Positions 1-6,969 of a stretch of 19,452 nucleotides of DNA are shown piece by piece. Each line of letters starts with the position of its first letter. Within the stretch, counting starts at the first letter, position 1. The translations under genes and the position numbers were made by a program. The DNA is taken from NCBI GenBank assembly GCA_012842325.1, contig DUTA01000070.1:1-19452 (forward strand), written 5' to 3'. The notes under the pieces are model-generated. The model searched no databases. It was not told the DNA's origin and saw only the letters and a program-made list of their open reading frames with translations. This stretch comes from Bacillota bacterium. GTDB taxonomy: Bacteria; Bacillota; DTU030.

Positions 1-408
1 GCCATTGAGGTACTGACGGAAGAGATGGACGATATGGTCTCAGTGCCCATTGTCGGTAAGGTGACTGCCGGGGAACCGATTCTGGCGGTGGAGCATCAAG
101 AGGGCACCCTTATCCTTCCCAGGGAATTTGTTGGTACAGGAGAAACCTTTCTGCTGCGGATCCGGGGGGACAGCATGATTGGGGCCGGTATCCTCGACGG
201 CGATCTGGTTCTGGTTCGGCGCCAGGATACGGCCGATAATGGCGATATAGTCGTTGCCCTCATAAATGGCGAAGAAGCCACGGTGAAGCGTTTTTTTCGG
301 GAAAAGGAGCACATCCGCCTGCAGCCGGAAAATGAAAATCTGGAGCCAATTATTACGAAAGAGCTCCGCATATTGGGTAAAGTCATCGGCGTCCTGCGCC
401 GCCTTTAG
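1..408 (+). CDS. lexA: LexA SOS repressor, C-terminal part (5' end outside window)
   Basis: This is the C-terminal 135 residues of LexA, the SOS-response repressor that cleaves itself when activated by RecA. The frame is open from base 1, so the DNA-binding N-terminus lies outside the window. Visible are the Ala-Gly cleavage site (VTAGEP, fragment residues 22-27), the catalytic serine in GDSM (S58) and the catalytic lysine in ATVKRF (K96). The 35- and 38-residue spacings between them fit the S24 peptidase fold. The ATG at 25 is internal and not a plausible start, because the reading frame continues upstream into linker sequence. The gene is convergent with typA and ends at a shared terminator. 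Its promoter and any SOS box are not in view, and I saw no convincing SOS box elsewhere in the window. Confidence 0.96.
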   Translation, partial: AIEVLTEEMDDMVSVPIVGKVTAGEPILAVEHQEGTLILPREFVGTGETFLLRIRGDSMIGAGILDGDLVLVRRQDTADNGDIVVALINGEEATVKRFFREKEHIRLQPENENLEPIITKELRILGKVIGVLRRL

Positions 409-422
409 AGGCAGCCCGTGCG

Positions 423-462
423 AAAAATTCCTCCCCAGCATTGTTCTGGGGAGGAATTTTTT
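423..462. terminator. Bidirectional rho-independent terminator between lexA and typA
   Basis: A perfect 16-bp stem (423-438 with 446-461) encloses a 7-base loop. The stem is GC-rich at the loop end and runs into an A-tract on one side and a T-tract on the other, so it works on both strands. It lies 14 bases after the lexA stop and 9 bases after the typA stop, as expected for convergent genes. Confidence 0.95.
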
Positions 463-471
463 CAACTAAAC

Positions 472-2259
472 CTATTCCCGCCCAAAAACTTTCTTTCGCA
501 TGCGGAGGGACCGGGGGGTTAACTCCAGCAATTCATCGTCAGCAATAAATTCCAGACACTGCTCTAAACCCATCTCCCGGGGAGGGGAAAGCTTGGTGGT
601 TATTTCCGCTGTCGAGCTTCGTATATTGGTCAGGTGCTTTTTCTTGCAGACGTTGATGGCCAAATCCCCGGGCCGTGAGTTTTCCCCGACAATCATGCCC
701 TGGTAAACGGGTATCCCCACTCCAACGAAGAGTTCACCCCGCTCCTGGGCGGCCTCCAAGCCATAGGCAGTGGTGACCCCGGTTTCAAAGGCAACCAGGG
801 AACCTCTTTTTCTGGTCGGTATTTCCCCCACCCTGGGGCCGTAGTGATCAAAGCTGTGATGCATGATACCCAAGCCCTTGGTATCGGTCAGGAACTGGGA
901 ACGGAAGCCAAAGAGGCCCCTTGTGGGGACGAAGAATTCCAAACGAACGGCACCGTTCTTCCGCTGCACCATATTCAAAAGTTCGCCCCTTCGGGCTCCC
1001 ACGCTTTCCATCACAAGGCCCACATAGTCTTCGAGGATTTCAATAATTAATTTTTCAATGGGTTCGCACACCACCCCGTCAATTACCTTTTCCAAAACCC
1101 GGGGCCGGGAGACTTCAAACTCATATCCCTCCCGGCGCATGGTTTCGAGGAGAATAGACAAGTGCAGTTCGCCCCGGCCCGACACCACAAAGGTGTCCGG
1201 TGAGTCGGTTGCTTCCACCCGCAGACTGACATCGGATTCCAATTCCCGCAGCAACCTTTCCCTCAATTTACGGGAAGTAACATATTCACCCTCTTGGCCG
1301 GCAAAGGGGCTTTTGTTGACAGAAACGGCAATGGCTACCGTTGGTTCGTCGATGGGAACAAAAGGCAGCGGCAGCGGCTCCTCGGGGTCGGCAATGGTAT
1401 CCCCCACATTGATTCCTTCCAGGCCGGCAACCACCACAATTTCACCGGCCGCAGCTTGTTCGGCAGGATCTTTTTTCAAGCCGGCAAAAACAAAGAGCCC
1501 TGCCAGCCGCTGCCGCTGCTTTGTTCCATCCGGTTTAATAATTACCACATCCTGCTTGGCCTCAATCCTGCCGTTTTGGATCCGGCCCACGGCCTGCCGG
1601 CCCAAATAAGGATCGTGCTCGATTATGGCCACCCCCACCTGCAGGGGGGCTCCCGCATCACCCCCAGGGGCCGGTATTCTGTCAATTATAAGATCGAAAA
1701 GGGGCTTGAGATCCGTTCCCTGTTCCCGGGGAGTTAAGGATGCAGTGCCGGCAAGGGCATTGGTGTAAACAACCGGGAAATCCAGCTGGCTCTCCGTTGC
1801 CTCCATTTCCAGGAAGAGTTCCAGGACCTCGTCCACCACCTCATCCGGGCGAGCATTGGGGCGGTCAATCTTATTGATAACCACAATGGGCGCCAAACCG
1901 GCCGCTAAAGCTTTACTCAGGACAAAGCGGGTCTGGGGCATGGGCCCTTCCACCGCATCAACCAGGAGCAGTACCCCGTCCACCATTTGGACAATGCGTT
2001 CCACTTCACCCCCAAAATCGGCATGGCCGGGGGTATCAACAATGTTCAGTTTATGTCCCCTGTAAAACACAGCCGTATTTTTGGCCATAATGGTAATGCC
2101 CCGTTCCCGTTCCAATTCGTTCCTGTCCAGGACCCGCTCTTGTACAACCTGCTTTGCGTGAAAAACACCGCTTTGTTTAAGCATGGCATCGACCAGGGTG
2201 GTTTTCCCATGGTCCACATGGGCAATAATCGCCAGGTTACGGATCAGTTCCTGTTTCAT
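472..2259 (-). CDS. typA: Ribosome-associated translational GTPase TypA/BipA
   Basis: 595 residues, the usual length for TypA/BipA, an EF-G-like GTPase that binds the 70S ribosome and assists ribosome assembly and stress adaptation, notably in the cold. The N-terminal G domain shows G1 AHVDHGKT (13-20), the switch I motif RGITI (53-57), DTPG (75-78) and NKID (129-132). Domain 2, the EF-G-like domains III and V, and the BipA-specific C-terminal domain follow without interruption. The ATG start at 2259 is preceded by GGAAAGGGG about 7 bases upstream. It appears to be transcribed alone from a promoter in the 300-base gap after cotJC and ends at the terminator shared with lexA. Confidence 0.98.
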   Translation of the reverse strand: MKQELIRNLAIIAHVDHGKTTLVDAMLKQSGVFHAKQVVQERVLDRNELERERGITIMAKNTAVFYRGHKLNIVDTPGHADFGGEVERIVQMVDGVLLLVDAVEGPMPQTRFVLSKALAAGLAPIVVINKIDRPNARPDEVVDEVLELFLEMEATESQLDFPVVYTNALAGTASLTPREQGTDLKPLFDLIIDRIPAPGGDAGAPLQVGVAIIEHDPYLGRQAVGRIQNGRIEAKQDVVIIKPDGTKQRQRLAGLFVFAGLKKDPAEQAAAGEIVVVAGLEGINVGDTIADPEEPLPLPFVPIDEPTVAIAVSVNKSPFAGQEGEYVTSRKLRERLLRELESDVSLRVEATDSPDTFVVSGRGELHLSILLETMRREGYEFEVSRPRVLEKVIDGVVCEPIEKLIIEILEDYVGLVMESVGARRGELLNMVQRKNGAVRLEFFVPTRGLFGFRSQFLTDTKGLGIMHHSFDHYGPRVGEIPTRKRGSLVAFETGVTTAYGLEAAQERGELFVGVGIPVYQGMIVGENSRPGDLAINVCKKKHLTNIRSSTAEITTKLSPPREMGLEQCLEFIADDELLELTPRSLRMRKKVFGRE

Positions 2260-2363
2260 CCTGAACCCCTTTCCAGCACGGAGTATAATTCTGCTTGCTT
2301 TTTATGGTACTTTCGGTTGTTTTGTTTTTCCAGGTTACCCTTGCCCCGGGTTATACCTTTTTT

Positions 2364-2392
2364 ATTATACCTCCAGCCGAATCCGTTGGCGA
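2364..2392 (-). promoter_or_regulatory. Probable sigma-A promoter of typA
   Basis: On the minus strand a perfect TATAAT (-10, 2364-2369) lies 17 bases after TCGCCA (-35, 2387-2392; four of six match TTGACA). The predicted start near 2357 gives typA a leader of about 98 bases. The leader begins with two GGTATAA direct repeats 14 bases apart, the first of which contains the -10 box. The -35 hexamer overlaps the -35 of an opposing plus-strand promoter candidate. Confidence 0.5.
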
Positions 2393-2414
2393 GCATATTT
2401 TTGCACTGTATATT
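2386..2414 (+). promoter_or_regulatory. Promoter-like sequence facing the 2421-2554 hairpin
   Basis: On the plus strand TTGGCG (2386-2391) and TATATT (2409-2414) are 17 bases apart, which fits sigma-A. The predicted first base is about 2421, at the foot of the long hairpin. It shares its -35 bases with the typA promoter on the other strand, so the two could compete. The match could also be chance. Confidence 0.35.
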
Positions 2415-2420
2415 TTGAAC

Positions 2421-2554
2421 TCCTTCTGGCCACAATATAGGAGAGGTCAACAATGGTCCGCGTGTACCTCCAATCTGTTTCGATTGCGGGTATTACAAAG
2501 ACCGTTGTTGGCCTCTCCCTATTTGTGGGCCACAAAGGAAAGTCCCTTAACAGT
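2421..2554 (+). ncRNA. Candidate structured small RNA (long imperfect hairpin)
   Basis: The gap between cotJC and typA holds no credible gene but a large inverted repeat. The arms 2428-2458 and 2500-2531 align at about 28 of 30 positions with three single-base gaps. An inner stem-loop follows inside (TACC..CAATC with GATTG..GGTA), and shorter outer pairings are CCTT/AAGG and ACTGT/ACAGT. Both substitutions in the main arms, and one in the inner stem, are C/T differences that give G-U wobble pairs in a plus-strand transcript but A-C mismatches in a minus-strand one; one outer position favours the minus strand. A promoter-like sequence points at its base. No good U-tract terminator is visible at its 3' side. 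It does not match SRP RNA, 6S RNA or any riboswitch core I know. A degenerate palindromic mobile element is the main alternative. Confidence 0.4.
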
Positions 2555-2562
2555 ATTTTCCC

Positions 2563-3135
2563 CTAGAAGAACTTTTTCCGATCCATCCATTCCTGCACCA
2601 GACGCAGTGTTTCCCCAAAGCGCTGGAAGTGGACAATCTCCCGCATGCGCAGAAACCGCAAGGCATCGGTCACCAGGGGATCGTCGGACAGGTTGATCAG
2701 CCATTCATAGGTGGCCCGGGCTTTCTCCTCGGCCGCCATGTTTTCGTGCAGATCGGCTATTGGATCCCCCTTGGACTGGATATAAGTGGCAGTCCAGGGG
2801 TTCCCCGTCGCATCGACAAAATAAAGGGCCCGGTCGTGATCGGCGTAATATCCATCCATCCCATGGGCTTTTAACTGCTCCAGGGTGGCATCTTTAATCA
2901 GGTTGTAAACCAGGGCGGCAACAATTTCCATATGGGCCAGTTCTTCGGTACCGATATCGGTCAGGGCGCCTTTGGCCTCCGGTATGGGCATGGTATAGCG
3001 CTGGGTCAAATAGCGCAGGGAAGCCGAGAGTTCCCCGTCGGGGCCACCGTACTGGGTAATAATGTTTTTGGCCAACCAGGGGTTAGGTCCACTCACCCGT
3101 ACCGGGTACTGCAGTTTCTTTTCGTAAAGCCACAT
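2563..3135 (-). CDS. cotJC: Spore coat protein CotJC, manganese-catalase family
   Basis: 190 residues, full length for CotJC, an inner spore-coat protein related to dimanganese catalases and thought to remove peroxide or serve as a structural coat layer. The four-helix ferritin-like fold is indicated by metal-ligand motifs: an E..H pair in TEELAHME, a glutamate in AAEEKARATYEW, and the REIVHFQRFGE segment near the C-terminus. The ATG start has GGAGGAAGGAGA just upstream. It is the last gene of cotJABC, 16 bases after cotJB. The next gene downstream is typA, with its own promoter. Expression in the mother cell during sporulation is expected from the family; I could not identify a sporulation sigma-factor promoter with confidence. 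Confidence 0.96.
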   Translation of the reverse strand: MWLYEKKLQYPVRVSGPNPWLAKNIITQYGGPDGELSASLRYLTQRYTMPIPEAKGALTDIGTEELAHMEIVAALVYNLIKDATLEQLKAHGMDGYYADHDRALYFVDATGNPWTATYIQSKGDPIADLHENMAAEEKARATYEWLINLSDDPLVTDALRFLRMREIVHFQRFGETLRLVQEWMDRKKFF

Positions 3136-3151
3136 TCTCCTTCCTCCCCGC

Positions 3152-3409
3152 TTAAAAAGTCATTTCCCAGGGCCATGGCTCTTCAATCCACTGCCAGGGA
3201 TATTTACTATAGCCGTGACCAAAGTGAATTAAGGGTCCATAACGCTCCTGATATTCCTGACGCAGGGCAAACAACTCCTGGGTTACCCTGTTATAATCCT
3301 CCAAGGCGCGGGCGTCCCTGGGATGGGTATCAAGATAGAGGTTCAGTTCCAGGGCGGTAAAATCCAGAGCCATGATCTTCAGCAGCAATTCCCTGCGATC
3401 CCGCTGCAT
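3152..3409 (-). CDS. cotJB: Spore coat assembly protein CotJB
   Basis: 85 residues with the CotJB hallmarks: a short helical N-terminus (LLLKIMALDFTALELNLYLDTHP), then a tyrosine/tryptophan/proline-rich C-terminal tail ending in WPWQWIEEPWPWE-type sequence. CotJB is needed with CotJA to load CotJC into the spore coat. The ATG at 3409 overlaps the stop of cotJA by one base (TAATG), so translation is likely coupled. It is followed 16 bases later by cotJC. Confidence 0.95.
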   Translation of the reverse strand: MQRDRRELLLKIMALDFTALELNLYLDTHPRDARALEDYNRVTQELFALRQEYQERYGPLIHFGHGYSKYPWQWIEEPWPWEMTF

Positions 3410-3570
3410 TATTCTTCACCCCTTCCCATCATTTCCTTGGGACGATATGGCAGATAAAGCTCCGGGAAGATGGTCCCCCGCATTAACCCATCAAAGGGGG
3501 CAAAGCGCCTTGTATATTGTTGAAAGGGCACATAGGCCCTGGCCAGTCGCATTTTCCTGTTCTCTGCCAC
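3409..3570 (-). CDS. cotJA: Spore coat associated protein CotJA (small, GTG start)
   Basis: A 53-residue protein, easily missed because it is short and begins with GTG. It has the CotJA pattern ARAYVPFQQY, then a central PFDGLMRGTIFPELYLPY, which is the family core (x-YVPxQ...F-x2-xxAxxxGTxFPELYxPY). The GTG at 3570 is preferred because AAGGGGG lies 8 bases upstream; an internal ATG at 3552 has only a weak AGG at poor spacing. The stop codon overlaps the cotJB start by one base. It is the first gene of the cotJABC operon. A small hairpin (AATAGC...GCTATT, 3589-3605) sits in its leader just before the SD sequence. Confidence 0.9.
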   Translation of the reverse strand: MAENRKMRLARAYVPFQQYTRRFAPFDGLMRGTIFPELYLPYRPKEMMGRGEE

Positions 3571-3668
3571 CCTCCCAACCCCCTTTCAAATAGCTTTTCG
3601 CTATTATCCTATTCTTTTTGCGCCAAAATGGCCTTATAATCGGGAAAACATCAACCACTTTCACGGAT

Positions 3669-3691
3669 AAAAAAAGGACCCTGCCGGGTCC
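3669..3691 (-). terminator. Rho-independent terminator after the activase operon
   Basis: On the minus strand a 6-bp GGACCC/GGGTCC stem with a 4-base loop is followed by seven Ts (3669-3675). It lies 36 bases past the activase stop and upstream of cotJA, separating the two operons. Confidence 0.8.
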
Positions 3692-3726
3692 CGTCGATAC
3701 ATTCCCCTGTGCTCCCGCCAGGGTTC

Positions 3727-4692
3727 TCATGAGAGGTTGGACCATTTTCCGCACCGGTCTCCCCAGTAGGCCAGGTTTTTCCCTTCCATCCGCAGGTTTA
3801 CTACTTCACAGCGGTTGGGACAACCCTCACATTCAAAGCTGCCCACCTGATACCGAAGTTCGCTGGCGGCAAACCCCCGGAAGGCGGTGACAAAACCGGG
3901 CCGCCGCTCGGCTTCCTCCTTGACCAGGAGGGCAACTCCCAGGGCGCCCATTACCTTGTAATGTTGGGGGATAATAGGCTCGAAACCCAGGAACTTGGCA
4001 AAGGCCGCCCTGATGCCGGTATTGGCCGCCACTCCCCCTTGAAAAACATAGGGAGGCAGCAGTTCCTTGCCCTTGCCGACATTGTTTAAATAGTTCCGGA
4101 CCAGGGCTTCACACAGGCCGGCAATTATGTCTTCTACCCGGTGTCCCGTTTGCTGCTTGTGAATCATATCTGATTCGGCAAAAACGGTACAGCGCCCGGC
4201 AATCCGGACCGGATTCTTCGCCGCCAGGGCCAGTTCCCCAAACTTTTCTATTGGTATTCCCAAGCGTGAGGCCTGGTGTTCAAGAAAGGATCCCGTGCCG
4301 GCGGCACAGACGGTGTTCATGGCAAAGTCGGTGACAATCCCATCCCGCAAAATTATAATCTTGGAGTCCTGGCCGCCGATTTCAAAAATTGTCTTTACTT
4401 CCGGTACCGAATGGATGCTGGCAACGGCATGGGCGGTAATCTCATTCTTGACCAGATCTGCCCCCACGACCACCCCTGCCAGATGGCGGGCACTGCCTGT
4501 AGTGCCGACAGCCTTGATTTCTATTCCATCACCCAGTTCCTCCGCCACCATCTTCAAACCCCTCTGGATGGCCCCAATGGGGTCGCCCTGGGTTCTAATA
4601 TAAACGGAGGCGAGGACTTCTGTCCCGGGCCCAATAACGACCAGATTTGTGCTCACCGAGCCCACATCTATGCCAAGGTAACCTGCTTCCAC
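3727..4692 (-). CDS. Acyl-CoA-dehydratase-type activase (BcrA/BadF/HgdC ATPase family)
   Basis: 321 residues of the ASKHA-fold activase family, which uses ATP hydrolysis and a [4Fe-4S] cluster bridging a homodimer to inject one low-potential electron into a partner Fe-S enzyme. Visible are the phosphate-binding loop GIDVGSVSTN (7-16), EIGGQDSK (104-111), and the two cluster cysteines in NTVCAAGTGSF (C129) and AGRCTVFAES (C168). Unlike the roughly 260-residue HgdC type, it carries a C-terminal extension with four cysteines (C288, C291, C295, C314), possibly a second metal site. The GTG start at 4692 overlaps the upstream gene by 25 bases; AAGGAG lies about 10 bases ahead. It is third in an operon with two likely partner subunits. 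The substrate is unknown. Confidence 0.9.
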   Translation of the reverse strand: MEAGYLGIDVGSVSTNLVVIGPGTEVLASVYIRTQGDPIGAIQRGLKMVAEELGDGIEIKAVGTTGSARHLAGVVVGADLVKNEITAHAVASIHSVPEVKTIFEIGGQDSKIIILRDGIVTDFAMNTVCAAGTGSFLEHQASRLGIPIEKFGELALAAKNPVRIAGRCTVFAESDMIHKQQTGHRVEDIIAGLCEALVRNYLNNVGKGKELLPPYVFQGGVAANTGIRAAFAKFLGFEPIIPQHYKVMGALGVALLVKEEAERRPGFVTAFRGFAASELRYQVGSFECEGCPNRCEVVNLRMEGKNLAYWGDRCGKWSNLS

Positions 4693-5771
4693 TGTGCACC
4701 GGCTCCTTTCCTTTTCTTCTGCCAGAGGAGATCGACAAAGGCTTCCAGCCGGGTCTTTATCCCCGCCACCCCCGTCTGCTCATCCAAAAAAAGGGTTAGG
4801 ACGGGAATGTCTAAGATGCTGCTGACGGCCGGAATAATACTCTTGGCAACAATTTCCGGGATACAGGCGAAGGGGGCCAGCTGGACAACGCCGTCAAAGC
4901 CGCGTCGGGCATAGAGAACTGTCTCGCCGATACTGTTTAAGCCATGGCCGCCCACCAGTTCCTTAAGATAGGGCCGGGCCGCCCTTTTGATATCCTTTTC
5001 CCCCGGAATCAGGGCATTGCCCCGCACCCAATCGGCCAGATAGATGGAGCGGTCGGCCAGTACCCCCATTTCCTCCAACAAGATCTGGACATTGTGATTG
5101 ATGAAGGGTTCCAGTACCACATAGATCTCACCGATAATCCCGATCTTGAGCAGTTCCTTTTCCCTGTCTACGGGGATTTCCGCCAGCAGGCGGCGGCCTT
5201 CTTCCCGGGCCGCCTTCATTTCCGAAACCGTTGTGGCCGCCCCCAGTAACTCCAGGCACTGCTCAAAAACCTTTGTTGTCCTGCCCGGCTCCAATTCCCT
5301 CGGCCTGATCTGGTGGGAAAGCCTCTCCAGGTAATCAATGGCATTTAGTTTGACCCAGGCCCTGGATAGAATACCCAGCAACTTACCTATTCCAATCCTG
5401 GGGGGAAATAGCTTGCGCAGCTGCCGGTAAAAGTCCTTCAGATTCCGCAGGGGTGGTTCAAGGACGATAAAGTCTAGATCATACCCCAAATCAGCCAAAA
5501 TCCGCTGGTGTAAAGGGGCATAATAGCCTGCCCGGCAGGGGCCGACCCCGCCGGTCGTAACTACAGCCTCGGCGCCCAGTTCTATTGCCTCCAAATAGGA
5601 ACCCAACAGCACCTTAAAGGGGATGCAGGCAAATTCCGGGGCATAGCGGGTCCCGTAGTCGAGGGTGCGCTTGGTCGGGCGCGGGGGAACGATGGGTTCA
5701 TGACCCAGCTCAGAAAGTAATTGCCGAAAAACCCAGTGGGAATGTCCCATATAGGGAAAGGTTATTCGCAT
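4668..5771 (-). CDS. 2-hydroxyacyl-CoA dehydratase-like Fe-S subunit (DUF2229/HgdB-like), second copy
   Basis: 367 residues. It resembles the non-activase part of the large fused 'CoA-substrate-specific enzyme activase' proteins. Three cysteine motifs are visible: PEFACIPFK (C49), GGVGPCRAGYY (C79) and APFACIPEIV in the C-terminal third, the likely ligands of an Fe-S cluster. The C-terminus carries LDEQTGVAGIKTRLEAFVD, nearly the same as in the gene upstream, so the two are paralogues and may form a heterodimer. The ATG at 5771 is preferred, with GGAGGAGG 8 bases ahead; a GTG at 5789 lies just before that SD sequence. It overlaps the upstream stop by 10 bases and the downstream activase by 25. 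No specific reaction can be assigned. Confidence 0.82.
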   Translation of the reverse strand: MRITFPYMGHSHWVFRQLLSELGHEPIVPPRPTKRTLDYGTRYAPEFACIPFKVLLGSYLEAIELGAEAVVTTGGVGPCRAGYYAPLHQRILADLGYDLDFIVLEPPLRNLKDFYRQLRKLFPPRIGIGKLLGILSRAWVKLNAIDYLERLSHQIRPRELEPGRTTKVFEQCLELLGAATTVSEMKAAREEGRRLLAEIPVDREKELLKIGIIGEIYVVLEPFINHNVQILLEEMGVLADRSIYLADWVRGNALIPGEKDIKRAARPYLKELVGGHGLNSIGETVLYARRGFDGVVQLAPFACIPEIVAKSIIPAVSSILDIPVLTLFLDEQTGVAGIKTRLEAFVDLLWQKKRKGAGAQWKQVTLA

Positions 5772-6748
5772 GCCCTTTGCCTCCTCCACCTGACCATATC
5801 TACAAAGGCCTCTAATCTGGTATGTATTCCAGCTTGTCCCGTATGCTCGTCCAGGCCGATGGTAAGGAAGGGACAGGAGTGTTTTTTGGCCTCCAATTCA
5901 AGGAGCTTGTTAACCATGGCATCAGGACCACAGGCAAAATTACTGACATGAACAATGCCATCGATCTGAACCTCCCTCAGGTAGTACAACCCGGCCCCCA
6001 GAACCCGATTGCTGAAATGCCAGAAAAGTCCCTTGGGCAGGGAACGGATTTTAGTATAGAGAACCTTTTCCGGCACCATTTCCGGGGTCAATACCTTAAC
6101 TCCCAAAGCCCGCAAGCGGGAAAGCAAATTGCCGTTCAAAAAATCGTCGTACAGGGAGTAGGGATACCCCAAAAGGGCGATGGTGCCCACCTGTTCTTTC
6201 CCAGGATCAGAAACCTTCCCCTTTTGCCCCGTCTCCAGAATCTCCATTGCCTCTTTGGGTGTAAAGCCTTGCAAGAGGAGGTTTTCATAGGCCGCCTGGA
6301 CTCTTTTGCCCTTTTCCAATCCCTGCAAGACGGAAATGATGCTTGAATCGAAAGCATCTGCCACCATCCGGGCCAGGTTGACCCATCCCCTTACTTTTTT
6401 CCGCAAGTCTACCCGCGGTGCAAAAAGGGGTGGCAAGTCCTTCATACCGTACCTGACCATGTCGGGCAGGCCAAGGAATTTGGGACAGAAAGTATCCCCC
6501 TGGCTCACGTTCACCAGGCGGGGGACGAAGATTTTATCGACCCGTCCTTTCAGCTCGGCAACATGGCCAAAAAAAATCTTGATGGGAACACAGAGATCGG
6601 TACACGCTTCGGAGATACCCTCGTCCAGGATTGCCTTGGTAGTGGCGCCAGATTCTACCAACTCCCTCCCCAGGGTTGCCATTACCGTTTTCCAGAAGGG
6701 ATAATAGGCATAGTAAGCCAGGGCCCGGGGAATGCCGATGGTTTCCAC
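5762..6748 (-). CDS. 2-hydroxyacyl-CoA dehydratase-like Fe-S subunit (DUF2229), first copy
   Basis: 328 residues beginning IGIPRALAYYAYYPFW, the typical opening of DUF2229 domains. Cysteine motifs parallel those of the following gene: SEACTDLCVPIK (C49, C53), GDTFCPKF (C88) and SNFACGPDAM. The shared C-terminal motif reads LDEHTGQAGIHTRLEAFVD. The protein is therefore a likely Fe-S cluster subunit re-energised by the activase encoded two genes later. The GTG start at 6748 has GGGAGG about 8 bases upstream. It heads the operon. Related proteins are often fused with the activase into one long chain of over 1,000 residues; here the three parts are separate genes. I know of no established substrate for this family. 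Confidence 0.82.
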   Translation of the reverse strand: METIGIPRALAYYAYYPFWKTVMATLGRELVESGATTKAILDEGISEACTDLCVPIKIFFGHVAELKGRVDKIFVPRLVNVSQGDTFCPKFLGLPDMVRYGMKDLPPLFAPRVDLRKKVRGWVNLARMVADAFDSSIISVLQGLEKGKRVQAAYENLLLQGFTPKEAMEILETGQKGKVSDPGKEQVGTIALLGYPYSLYDDFLNGNLLSRLRALGVKVLTPEMVPEKVLYTKIRSLPKGLFWHFSNRVLGAGLYYLREVQIDGIVHVSNFACGPDAMVNKLLELEAKKHSCPFLTIGLDEHTGQAGIHTRLEAFVDMVRWRRQRACE

Positions 6749-6789
6749 ATCCTCACCCTCCCACCTTCTATTTCCAACAAATGCGAAGT

Positions 6790-6813
6790 AAAAACACCCG
6801 GTCGGGTGTTTTT
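6790..6813. terminator. Rho-independent terminator after the hflX operon
   Basis: A 10-bp stem AAAAACACCC/GGGTGTTTTT (6790-6799 with 6804-6813) with a 4-base loop. It has T-runs on both strands and lies between the methionine gamma-lyase-like gene and the DUF2229 operon. On the minus strand it ends the hflX transcript; if the DUF2229 operon starts upstream of it, it would act as an attenuator. Confidence 0.8.
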
Positions 6814-6840
6814 ATTACCTGGCCATCCTGGATATGGCAA
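6812..6840 (-). promoter_or_regulatory. Weak promoter candidate for the DUF2229/activase operon
   Basis: On the minus strand TTGCCA (6835-6840; five of six to the -35 consensus) and TAATAA (6812-6817; poor -10) are 17 bases apart. Transcription would begin inside the terminator stem, so that stem would not block this operon. It is the best candidate seen between the two operons, but weak. Confidence 0.25.
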
Positions 6841-6860
6841 TTTTTGAACATCTCCCTCTT

Positions 6861-6948
6861 ATATGGGGCACCGGTCTGTTTCTCAGATCATTTTCTTGGA
6901 ATATACAGGTATCATTCTCCATCGCCCTCGAGAATTCCTGCCCCATAT
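6861..6948 (-). other. Long-range inverted repeat in the 3' untranslated region of the hflX operon
   Basis: A perfect 10-bp inverted repeat (ATATGGGGCA at 6861-6870, TGCCCCATAT at 6939-6948) encloses 68 bases. Inside, the minus strand can form ATTCTC/GAGAAT and TCTG/CAGA hairpins, giving a three-way-junction-like fold. It lies between the stop codon of the PLP enzyme gene and the terminator at 6790-6813. I found no match to a known riboswitch core. Chance pairing is possible. Confidence 0.3.
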
Positions 6949-6969
6949 CACCCCGGGGCCAAATTCCTG

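Noticed and set aside
3571..3668. Sporulation sigma-factor promoter for cotJABC
   Set aside because: AT-rich segments such as GATAAT and TATAAG occur, but no pair fits sigma-E or sigma-K consensus and spacing well enough to report.
6880..6930. Short matches to riboswitch cores on the minus strand (CTGAGA as in TPP, GGCGATGG as in fluoride)
   Set aside because: The partner segments of both aptamers are missing; hexamer-to-octamer matches alone are not evidence.
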